DNA of 64,000 nucleotides, taken from positions 62,001 to 126,000 of the forward strand of contig NZ_JAFFSX010000005.1 of the NCBI RefSeq assembly GCF_017948485.1. Reading direction: 5' to 3'. The position numbers and the translations under genes are program-made. The notes under the pieces are model-generated. The model worked only from the letters and a program-made list of their open reading frames with translations. It searched no databases and had not been told where the DNA came from. Every line of letters begins with the position of its first letter. The stretch's first letter is position 1. Source of the DNA: Streptomyces sp. GESEQ-35 (GTDB lineage Bacteria > Actinomycetota > Actinomycetes > Streptomycetales > Streptomycetaceae). Below, piece after piece: positions 44,204-51,387 of this stretch.

Positions 44204-44842
44204 GTGCAACGTGAACGCAGGGAGGGCAGAACACTGAACCATCGGATCGATCCGCGCATCACCCGTACGACTCAGGCCTTCGAGCAGGCCATCGTGGACC
44301 TCGCCGCGCAGCGGCCCGTCTCGCAGATCACCATCGCCGAACTGGCCGACCGCGCCGGGGTCACCCGCGCGACGTTCTACAACCGCTACAGCACCCCGCT
44401 GGACCTGCTCATCCAGGTGCTCTACGCCGACCTGGAGCGAGGCCACCGGCTGGAGGAGGAGCGGCGCGCACAGGGCGGCTACTCGGCCCGCGCACTGCTG
44501 CGCCTGGCCACGACGGAGGTGGCCGACCACGTCGAGCGGTTCATGGCGGTGTACCGGCACGCCATCGAGGATCCGGCGGACAGCGGGGTGTACGCGGCGC
44601 TCGTACGCCACTTCAGCGACTACGCCCTGGGTTTCATGGCCCGTGGTCACCACCCGGGGCTGCCCGATGCCAATCGTGAGGTGATCGCGCAGTTCATGGC
44701 CCACGGCTTCGCCGGTGCCATCAGAGCATGGCTGAACGACCCGTCGGTCACGAAGGACGACCTGGTCGACGCCTCCGTGGCGAGCGCTCCCGCCTGGTGG
44801 GCGGTCGACGCCGACTCCACGGACACGTCCGATCGTCCGTAG
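44204..44842 (+). CDS. TetR/AcrR-family regulator
   Basis: A regulator of about 212 aa. The helix-turn-helix is AAQRPVSQITIAELADRAGV, then TRATFYNRYSTPLDLLIQVL; the rest is the helical ligand domain. Start is unusual: GTG 44204 has no ribosome site, while GGGAGGG at 44220-44226 is correctly spaced only for CTG 44234, which would give MNHRIDPRITRTTQ. It flanks the AKR-SDR-LtrA operon and the SnoaL-like gene and probably represses both through the shared boxes. Confidence 0.82.
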   Translation: MQRERREGRTLNHRIDPRITRTTQAFEQAIVDLAAQRPVSQITIAELADRAGVTRATFYNRYSTPLDLLIQVLYADLERGHRLEEERRAQGGYSARALLRLATTEVADHVERFMAVYRHAIEDPADSGVYAALVRHFSDYALGFMARGHHPGLPDANREVIAQFMAHGFAGAIRAWLNDPSVTKDDLVDASVASAPAWWAVDADSTDTSDRP

Positions 44843-44861
44843 GAGCCGGCGCCGAGTCCTG

Positions 44862-45195
44862 TCAACTCCCGTACACCCGACGGGCGATGTGCTCCGCGAT
44901 CATGATGGTGGTCTCACGGCCCCCGACTCGTCGACGACGGCCACTCGTCTTCAGGCCCTCCCATGGGCACGGTCGAGGGCGGGTGCCCGTAGGTGGCGAT
45001 TCCAGTCGTGATCGCCGCGCCCAGCTCCACATCGCTCCGTGCCGCGTCACCCGGAACGAGTTCGGCGGCCACCGCTTTGGCGAAGGGCGGGGTGCTCGCA
45101 AGGCGGCGTACGAGCTTCATGCCCTCCAGCATGCGCCCCGCCGGTGGGCTGAAGGAGCCGTCCAGCAGAAGAACGGGTGATCCTTTAGCAGACGC
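44862..45195 (-). pseudogene. 3' remnant of a GMC-family oxidoreductase
   Basis: The minus strand encodes the end of a glucose-methanol-choline flavoenzyme: GMKLVRRLASTPPFAKAVAA, then TTGIATYGHPPSTVPMGGPE with the catalytic-region His, followed by DEW. One base is missing right after DEW, then VVDESGAV is out of frame, about 30 codons are deleted, and the terminal TTIMIAEHIARRVYGS follows in a third frame to the stop at 44862. The FAD-binding N-terminal 400 residues are absent. It is clearly non-functional. Confidence 0.7.
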
Positions 45196-45231
45196 AAATC
45201 GTTGTCAAAAGTCGCAACGGGGCAGGTAACG

Positions 45232-45244
45232 GCAGGTAGCCTGC
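45232..45244. promoter_or_regulatory. MarR-box upstream of the marR gene
   Basis: GCAGGTAGCCTGC is a perfect palindrome of 5-bp arms around TAG, 20 bp before the MarR start. A 12-of-13 match lies upstream of the MFS gene at 47931-47943. This is a candidate autoregulatory operator. Confidence 0.55.
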
Positions 45245-45264
45245 GTACTGGGTAGGGTTGGGCG

Positions 45265-45714
45265 ATGACCAGTGACCCGAAGCCCGAAGCCGAGGCCGCT
45301 GTCGAGTTGATGAAGGCGATGACGCGGCTGCGGGCACGGCTGCGGACCGAGTCGGCGCTGGGCGACCTGCGGTGGACCTGGTCGCAGCTGACCACGCTGC
45401 ACCGGATCGTCGAAGAGGGCCCGGTCACGGCGAGCGATCTGGCGCAGGCCGAGCATGTGCGCCGTCAGTCGATGGCCGAGACGCTCACGGCCCTGCGCAC
45501 CGGAGGTCTGATCACCACCAGCAAAGATCCCGGCGACGGCCGCAAGACACTCATCCACGCCACGTCCGAGGGGCGGACACTGATCGAAACGATCCCGGCA
45601 GCCCGCGTGAGCTGGCTCGGCGGAGCGATTGAGGCGCACCTGCGCGCGGACGAGCGAGAGACCCTGCTGGCGGCCGCGGCGATCATGAACCGGATCGCGG
45701 ACAGGGACGGATGA
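45265..45714 (+). CDS. MarR-family regulator
   Basis: A 149-aa winged-helix dimer. Segments are WSQLTTLHRIVEEGPVTASD, then LAQAEHVRRQSMAETLTALR for the recognition helix, and wing SKDPGDGRKTLIHATSEG. MarR proteins repress efflux and detoxification genes and release DNA on binding phenolic or other ligands. It lies next to, and convergent with, the isochorismatase-fold/MFS pair, and shares a palindrome with the MFS promoter, so those genes are the probable regulon. Confidence 0.88.
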   Translation: MTSDPKPEAEAAVELMKAMTRLRARLRTESALGDLRWTWSQLTTLHRIVEEGPVTASDLAQAEHVRRQSMAETLTALRTGGLITTSKDPGDGRKTLIHATSEGRTLIETIPAARVSWLGGAIEAHLRADERETLLAAAAIMNRIADRDG

Positions 45715-45785
45715 CGAGAAGGTCCTCCCGGGCATGCGGGACCGGCGCCGGTCCGGGCGGCGCGGGCACGCCCGGACCGGAGACC

Positions 45786-46382
45786 TCAGACCGTCTTGCT
45801 CAGCGTGCCGAGTTCGTCGGTGTCGATGACGTACGCCTGGCTGGGGAAGACCTTCTCGGTCAGGACGCGGTGGACCTCGGGGTCGTGGTCGCCGGTCGCG
45901 TCCTTGAGGACGTAGAGCCGGAAGTCGTCGTCGGCGGCCTGCCGGAGGGTCGTCAGCACCACTCCGCCGGTGGACAGTCCGGCGAGGACCAGTGTGTCGA
46001 TGCCCCGGTCGCGAAGGGCGGTGCGCAGGTCGGGGGTGCCGGCGAAGGCGCTGATGCGGATCTTGCGCACGGTGATGTCCTGCTCCGCCACGTCGAACGA
46101 TGCGTGGAACGCGGCCTCGGGGCTGCCGTCGGCGAGGAAGCCGTTCTGGGCGACGGGGGCGAAGGTCTTGTTCCGGGCGGGAACGGCGGCGAAGTCCTCG
46201 GCGGTGAAGGCGACACGGACATGGGCGACCTGGACGTCGTTGGACCGGGCCCAGGACAGGGCCGTGTGCGCGCGGGAGAGCACCTGGTCCGCATCGGGGA
46301 CCGCGGCGAGGACGGCCGGCTGGAAGTCCATCAGGAGCAGGGCGCTGCGGGAGAGGTCGAGGTGAGGGGCGGTGGTGGTCAT
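45786..46382 (-). CDS. isochorismatase-fold protein lacking the catalytic Cys
   Basis: A 198-aa alpha/beta hydrolase of the isochorismatase/cysteine-hydrolase superfamily. The expected Asp (LLMDFQPAVLAAV) and Lys (VRKIRISAFAGT) are present, but the loop that should carry the nucleophile reads LAGLSTGGVVLTTLRQAADD, with Val where Cys is usual. The known subfamily with GVVLST shows the same change, so this may be a non-hydrolytic or differently acting enzyme. It follows the MFS gene by 35 bp on the same strand. Confidence 0.8.
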   Translation of the reverse strand: MTTTAPHLDLSRSALLLMDFQPAVLAAVPDADQVLSRAHTALSWARSNDVQVAHVRVAFTAEDFAAVPARNKTFAPVAQNGFLADGSPEAAFHASFDVAEQDITVRKIRISAFAGTPDLRTALRDRGIDTLVLAGLSTGGVVLTTLRQAADDDFRLYVLKDATGDHDPEVHRVLTEKVFPSQAYVIDTDELGTLSKTV

Positions 46383-46417
46383 GACCTGGTCTTTCTTGGT
46401 TGTTGCGGGTTGGCGTG

Positions 46418-47839
46418 TCAGCGAGCGGGCTGTCGGTCTGTTCTCGCCAGGTGCCGGTCGCAGACCGTCATGACGAGTACGAGGGCGGCGATACCGACCA
46501 GAGCCCAGGAGATGTGCTGGAGGCCGGTGTCGTCGACGTGGGTGCGGAAGGCGGTGCCGGTGATGGCCGCCGAGGCGATGGAGCCGATGTAGCCGAAGGT
46601 GCGCAGCAGTCCTGAGGCGGTGCCGACGCTTTCGGGGGGCGCTTCCTTGTACAGGACCGTCTGGTTCGCCACGTTGCTCGCCCCGGAGGTGAGGCCGAAC
46701 ACCGCCGTGACCGCGATCACCGCGATCACGGGGCTGCCGCTGTCCAGGAACAGGGTGGCGACGGCCCCCACGAGCAGGAGCAGCGCCGAGACGATCAGCG
46801 GTGCCCGGACGCCGGTGCGCCGCGATGCGACACGGGCGGAGACCGCCGACAGGGCACCCATCGGGATCAGGACCAGGCCTGCCTGGTAGGCGGACAGTCC
46901 GCGGGCTGCTTCGAGCCACTGGGTGAGCCCGTAAAGGATCACATAAGTGCCAAGGAGCGTAAGGCCGTTGCGCACGTAGGTGCGGGTGAGTGCGAGGTTC
47001 GAGACGAGCAGACGGACGTTCAGGAAGGGGTTGGCGGCGCGCAGTTCCCAGCTGACGAGGGCGGCCGCGGCCGCGGTGGATATGCACAGGGGCGTCCAGT
47101 CGGGGTCCGGCAGTGAGGACAGGAACACCAGCAACGCGGTGAGCGCCGCGCCGAAGCCCACGATGCCGGCCACGTCGACGCGGGAGACGAGGGCGCGCAC
47201 CGAGCGGCCGCGCACGCGGTCGGGGTCCTTGGGGAGCCAGGCCGACGCCATGGCGAAGGCGGCGCCCGCGAAGGGAATGTTGATCCAGAAGGCCGCCTGC
47301 CAGCCGAGCCATCCGACGAGCAGGCCACCGATGGCGGGGCCGACGGCCACGGTGGCGGCTCCCGCGATCGCCAGGCCGCCCAGGACACTGCCGGGCGGTC
47401 CGTGCAGGCCGGTTGCCCGGGCCCGTCGCCGGATCAGCAGCATCGCGGACGGATATCCCGCGGAGGTGCCCGCTCCGATGAGGACGCGGGCCGTGACCAG
47501 GGACGGCATGTCACGGGCGACCGCGCCGAGGACGCCTCCCGCGAGGACGAGGAGGATGCCGACGAAGAAGACCCGCCTGGGCCCGAACTCCTCCGCGAGC
47601 CGCCCGGCCGCCGGCTGTGCGATCGCGCTGGTCAGATACAGGCTCGAGATCAGGATCGCGGTACCGCCGACGGAGGTGTGCATCGCGGCCGCGATGGTCA
47701 CCAGGGCGGGCGCGATCACCGAGCTGTTGATCGGGTTGAGCATGGCGCCCATGTACAGCGGGGTGACGAACGTCGGCCCGAAGGGCTTTCCCGACGGAGC
47801 CTTGTCCGGCCGCACGGTGGCGCTTGCGGTGCTTCCCAA
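46418..47839 (-). CDS. MFS multidrug efflux transporter
   Basis: A 473-aa exporter with about 14 membrane segments: MLNPINSSVIAPALVTIAAA in TM1, AAGRLAEEFGPRRVFFVGIL in loop 2-3 and ARVLIGAGTSAGYPSAMLLI. Substrate unknown. TTG 47839 is chosen because GAGGAG lies 8 nt upstream; GTG 47815 is an alternative, and the frame extends without a start of quality to 48082. It heads the pair with the isochorismatase-fold gene, with two MarR-type boxes on its promoter. Confidence 0.85.
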   Translation of the reverse strand: MGSTASATVRPDKAPSGKPFGPTFVTPLYMGAMLNPINSSVIAPALVTIAAAMHTSVGGTAILISSLYLTSAIAQPAAGRLAEEFGPRRVFFVGILLVLAGGVLGAVARDMPSLVTARVLIGAGTSAGYPSAMLLIRRRARATGLHGPPGSVLGGLAIAGAATVAVGPAIGGLLVGWLGWQAAFWINIPFAGAAFAMASAWLPKDPDRVRGRSVRALVSRVDVAGIVGFGAALTALLVFLSSLPDPDWTPLCISTAAAAALVSWELRAANPFLNVRLLVSNLALTRTYVRNGLTLLGTYVILYGLTQWLEAARGLSAYQAGLVLIPMGALSAVSARVASRRTGVRAPLIVSALLLLVGAVATLFLDSGSPVIAVIAVTAVFGLTSGASNVANQTVLYKEAPPESVGTASGLLRTFGYIGSIASAAITGTAFRTHVDDTGLQHISWALVGIAALVLVMTVCDRHLARTDRQPAR

Positions 47840-47908
47840 GGCGCTGCTCCTCGCTTCCCGTTTCCGCTGTCCTGGGGGGCGCGCTCGGGAGGCGCGTCGA
47901 TATTTTGC

Positions 47909-47943
47909 GCAGGTTGCCTGACAAACTATAGCAGGCAGCCTGC
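47909..47943. promoter_or_regulatory. double MarR-box and promoter of the MFS operon
   Basis: GCAGGTTGCCTGA (47909-47921) and GCAGGCAGCCTGC (47931-47943) flank ACTATA, which on the minus strand is a TATAGT -10 hexamer (47925-47930). The second box differs from the marR box at 45232 at one position. Repressor bound here would block RNA polymerase directly. Confidence 0.6.
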
Positions 47944-48158
47944 CTATTCTTTGTGCGGCAAGTGCTTTCCGAGGCAGGCAAGCCAAAGCACTGCTTTCGC
48001 ACCAAGGCGCTGAGCGGCGCGACCTTCTGGGTCGAGGTCGGTCGAACCCATGTGCCGGTGTCAGGGGATCCGGTGCGCGCACGGCTGATTCCCGCCACTG
48101 TGTCCGGATGTCGCGCCGGATCCCTGCGTACGGGCGTCCGTCCGCCTACGCTCAGCCC

Positions 48159-48875
48159 GTGCTGCGCATCACCGACACCCGTACCGGCGACTTTGTCGAC
48201 GCCGCTCCCGTCCGGCGGGGGCTGACCCGTGTCGAGGCGCATCCACCGGGCTTCGATCTGACCGCCCTGCGGGTGCTGCTCGTCGCGGATCTGCTCGTCC
48301 GCGCCCTGGAACTCGGGGGTACACCGGTCTGGGCGCTGCTGACCTGTGAGCGGGAGACGGCTGACCTGCGTGCGGGCGCCGCGGCGCTCGGCATCCGGCC
48401 CTTCGAGGACAGCCGGGACGCCGGCCCGGGGCTGGGCGAGGCACAGGTCATCCATGTGGTGCCCGAGGGCGGCAGTGCACCCGACGGGGTGCGCGTCGCC
48501 GTCGCTCCCGTCCACCCGTCGGCACCCGAAGCCGGCGACCCCGCTGTGCTGCGGCTGGCGCTGCTCTCCCGTCCGCGCGCCGCGTCGGTGCGGCTCGACG
48601 AGGCCGCCCTCGCCGAGGCGAACGAGACGCTCATGCGATGGCGGCGCGCCGTCGCCGCCTGGGCCCACCGGCCGTCGCGGCCCATCCCCGACGAGGCGCG
48701 CGGACGACTCCGTACCGCCTGGGAGGACGATCTCGACGTCCCCGAGGTGCTGGCGACCCTGCGGTGGGTGGAGTCCGCGCCCGACGTCCCCGACGGTGCC
48801 CGCTTCGAGACGTACGCCTACGCCGACCGGCTGCTCGGCCTCGACCTCACTCGCGATCTGGGAGCCCCGGCTTGA
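48159..48875 (+). CDS. cysteinyl-tRNA synthetase-derived protein without active-site motifs
   Basis: A 238-aa protein. The N-terminal half (FDLTALRVLLVADLLVRALE, then GGTPVWALLTCERETADLRA) and a CysS-like helical part (WEDDLDVPEVLATLRWVESA, then ADRLLGLDLTRDLG) resemble pieces of cysteinyl-tRNA synthetase, but no HIGH or KMSKS motif is present. It is therefore not a working synthetase. GTG 48159 is the likely start. Its stop overlaps the TTG of the SixA gene, indicating coupling. Function unknown; cysteine-related binding is only a possibility. Confidence 0.65.
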   Translation: MLRITDTRTGDFVDAAPVRRGLTRVEAHPPGFDLTALRVLLVADLLVRALELGGTPVWALLTCERETADLRAGAAALGIRPFEDSRDAGPGLGEAQVIHVVPEGGSAPDGVRVAVAPVHPSAPEAGDPAVLRLALLSRPRAASVRLDEAALAEANETLMRWRRAVAAWAHRPSRPIPDEARGRLRTAWEDDLDVPEVLATLRWVESAPDVPDGARFETYAYADRLLGLDLTRDLGAPA

Positions 48876-49411
48876 ACGCGCGCTTCGGAACCGGCCCCCT
48901 GCGCCGTCTGGTCGTCCTGCGGCACGCCAAGTCCGCCTGGCCGGACGGCATCGCCGATCACGAGCGCCCGCTCGCACCCCGGGGCCGCCGGGACGCGCCC
49001 GCCGCGGGCGTCGCGCTCGCCGAGGCCGACTGTCTGCCGGACCTGGCGCTGTGCTCCACCGCCGTCCGCGCCCGGCAGACCTGGGAGCTCGCCTCCGCCC
49101 AGTGGGGCACTCCACCGCCGGTGCGCCACGATCCGACGCTGTACGCGGCCGACGTTCCCGACCTGCTCGCCGCCGTGCACGCCGTGTCGGCCGAGGTCGA
49201 GACCCTGCTGCTGATCGGGCACAACCCCGGGCTGGAGGAACTGGTCCTGGCGCTCGCCGGGGACGGTCTCGACGATGCGCTGGACAAGGTCCGCGTGAAG
49301 TTCCCGACCTCGGCGATCGCCGTCCTGGCCTGGCACGGCAGCGCCTGGCGGGCCCTCGTCCCGGGCGCGGCCCTGCTGACGTCGGTGACGGTGCCGCGCG
49401 GCAAGAAGTAG
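48872..49411 (+). CDS. SixA-type phosphohistidine phosphatase
   Basis: A 179-aa histidine phosphatase of the phosphoglycerate-mutase fold. The phosphate-accepting motif is VVLRHAKSAW, a second conserved part is CSTAVRARQTWE and the third LLIGHNPGLEELV. SixA dephosphorylates phosphohistidine on signalling proteins. TTG 48872 overlaps the preceding stop as TTGA, and GGGAG precedes it. The stop codon lies inside a 13-bp tandem repeat (49399-49450), so the end GKK is part of the repeat. Confidence 0.85.
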   Translation: MNARFGTGPLRRLVVLRHAKSAWPDGIADHERPLAPRGRRDAPAAGVALAEADCLPDLALCSTAVRARQTWELASAQWGTPPPVRHDPTLYAADVPDLLAAVHAVSAEVETLLLIGHNPGLEELVLALAGDGLDDALDKVRVKFPTSAIAVLAWHGSAWRALVPGAALLTSVTVPRGKK

Positions 49412-49450
49412 CGGCAAGAAGTAGCGGCGAGAAGCAGCGGCAAGAAGTGG
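49399..49450. repeat. four 13-bp tandem repeats across the sixA stop
   Basis: Units of CGGCAAGAAGTAG occur at 49399-49411 and 49412-49424 (identical), 49425-49437 (two changes) and 49438-49450 (one change). The first unit encodes the last residues and stop of SixA; the rest are downstream. The 13-bp period suggests slippage or recent duplication. Confidence 0.85.
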
Positions 49451-49488
49451 CTGTCCACGCGCGCGTGCCCTGCACATAGGCTGGCCCG

Positions 49489-50115
49489 ATGCAGGACGAG
49501 TACCGCACAGTGGCCCGCGCGGGCGTGCACGAGACCGAGGTGAACCGCTCCCGCTTCATCTGTTCGCTGGCGCCGGCGGCCACCGAGCAGGAGGCCCAGG
49601 ACGTCGTCGCGGCCGTCCGCAAGGAGCACGCGGACGCCACCCACAACTGCTACGCGTACGTCATCGGCGCCGGCGCCGCGATCCAGAAGGCGAGCGACGA
49701 CGGCGAACCCGGCGGCACCGCGGGCGTCCCCATGCTCCAGATGCTGCTGCGCCGCGACATGCGGTACGTCGTCGCCGTCGTCACCCGCCACTACGGCGGC
49801 GTCAAGCTCGGCGCGGGCGGCCTCATCAGGGCGTACGGCGGTGCGGTGGGCGAGGCCCTGGACACTCTCGGCACGATCACCCGCAGGCGCTTCCGTCTCG
49901 CCACGGTGACCGTCGACCACCAGCGTGCGGGCAAGGTCCAGAACGACCTGCGCGCCACCGGACGCGAGGTACGGGACGTGCACTACGGAGAGGCCGTCAC
50001 GATCGGGATCGGGCTGCCGGACGCCGACGTGGACGCGTTCCGCGCATGGCTGGCCGACGTCACGGCGGGGACGGCCGGGTTCGAACTGGGCGGAGAGGCG
50101 TACGGGGACGTTTGA
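49489..50115 (+). CDS. YigZ/IMPACT family protein
   Basis: A 208-aa protein of the YigZ/IMPACT family. The conserved core is NRSRFICSLAPAATEQEAQD, HNCYAYVIG, ASDDGEPGGTAGVPML and VVTRHYGGVKLGAGGLIRAY, with the C-terminal ferredoxin-like domain. Members may act in translation-linked regulation; the biochemical role is unclear. It sits between sixA and sbcD on the same strand. Confidence 0.9.
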   Translation: MQDEYRTVARAGVHETEVNRSRFICSLAPAATEQEAQDVVAAVRKEHADATHNCYAYVIGAGAAIQKASDDGEPGGTAGVPMLQMLLRRDMRYVVAVVTRHYGGVKLGAGGLIRAYGGAVGEALDTLGTITRRRFRLATVTVDHQRAGKVQNDLRATGREVRDVHYGEAVTIGIGLPDADVDAFRAWLADVTAGTAGFELGGEAYGDV

Positions 50116-50223
50116 TGGAATCGGCAAGAAGCGCATAACGGGCAAGCTCATGTGCGGTCATGACGGGCCGATACGGGAGTAACCACTCGTGATGTCAGAC
50201 CCGGCCGTTACCCTTCGGGGATC

Positions 50224-51387
50224 ATGAGGCTCCTGCACACTTCCGACTGGCATCTGGGCCGGGCGTTCCACCGCGTGAACATGCTCGGTGCCCAGGCCGA
50301 CTTCATCGCCCACCTCGTCACGACCGTGCGTGAGCGCGAGGTGGACGCGGTGGTCGTGTCGGGAGACGTGTACGACCGGGCGGTGCCGCCGCTCGCCGCG
50401 GTCGAGCTGTTCGACGACGCCCTGCACCGGCTCGCCGACCTGGGTGTGCCGACGGTGATGATCTCCGGGAACCATGACTCGGCCCGCCGGCTCGGCGTCG
50501 GCGCCGGGCTGATCGGGCGCGCGGGTGTCCACCTGCGCACCGAGCCGTCGGCGTGCGGGACGCCGGTGGTGCTGTCCGATGGCCATGGCGATGTGGCGTT
50601 CTACGGCCTGCCGTATCTCGAACCGGCGCTCGTGAAGGACGAGTTCGGCGTGGACAAGGCGGGGCACGAGGCCGTCCTCGCCGCCGCCATGGACCGGGTC
50701 CGCGCCGACCTCGCCGCACGCGCGCGCGGCACCCGTTCCGTTGTCCTCGCGCACGCCTTCGTCACCGGCGGCGAGGCCAGCGAGAGCGAACGGGACATCA
50801 CGGTCGGCGGGGTGGCCTCGGTCCCCGCCGGCGTGTTCGACGGTGTCGACTATGCGGCGCTCGGGCATCTGCACGGCTGCCAGACCATCACCGGGCGCGT
50901 GCGCTACTCCGGCTCCCCGCTGCCGTACTCCTTTTCGGAGGCCGACCACCGCAAGAGCATGTGGCTCGTCGACCTGGCCAACGACGGGGCGGTGACCGCC
51001 GAGCGCGTCGACTGCCCGGTACCCCGTGCGCTGGCCCGGATCCGGGGCGCCCTGGAGGAGTTGCTCGCCGACCCGGACCTGGCGCGGCACGAGGAGGCAT
51101 GGGTCGAGGCCACGCTCACCGACCCGGTCCGCCCGGCCGACCCCATGGCCCGGCTCACCGAGCGCTTCCCGCACACACTCAGCCTGGTCTTCGACCCCGA
51201 GCGGACGCCGGACGACCCCGACGTGTCGTACGCCAAGCGGCTCGCGGGCCGCAGCGACCAGGAGATCGCCGAGGACTTCGTGGCGCATGTGCGGGGCGCC
51301 GGGCCCGACGGGCACGAGCGGACCGTGCTGCGGGACGCGTTCGACGCGGTGCGCGCAGACGGGGCCGTGCGCGAGGTGGCGCGATGA
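50224..51387 (+). CDS. sbcD: exonuclease SbcCD, D subunit
   Basis: The 387-aa Mre11-like nuclease subunit of the SbcCD complex, which cuts hairpins and protein-blocked DNA ends. Metal-binding motifs are LLHTSDWHLG, VVSGDVYDR, MISGNHDSARRLG and YAALGHLHGCQ. Its TGA overlaps the ATG of sbcC (ATGA), so the two subunits are translationally coupled and should be produced together. Confidence 0.93.
   Translation: MRLLHTSDWHLGRAFHRVNMLGAQADFIAHLVTTVREREVDAVVVSGDVYDRAVPPLAAVELFDDALHRLADLGVPTVMISGNHDSARRLGVGAGLIGRAGVHLRTEPSACGTPVVLSDGHGDVAFYGLPYLEPALVKDEFGVDKAGHEAVLAAAMDRVRADLAARARGTRSVVLAHAFVTGGEASESERDITVGGVASVPAGVFDGVDYAALGHLHGCQTITGRVRYSGSPLPYSFSEADHRKSMWLVDLANDGAVTAERVDCPVPRALARIRGALEELLADPDLARHEEAWVEATLTDPVRPADPMARLTERFPHTLSLVFDPERTPDDPDVSYAKRLAGRSDQEIAEDFVAHVRGAGPDGHERTVLRDAFDAVRADGAVREVAR

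Noticed and set aside
46383..47312. Upstream extension of the isochorismatase-fold gene
   Set aside because: It is an out-of-frame reading of the MFS gene; ATG 46382 gives the normal domain start.
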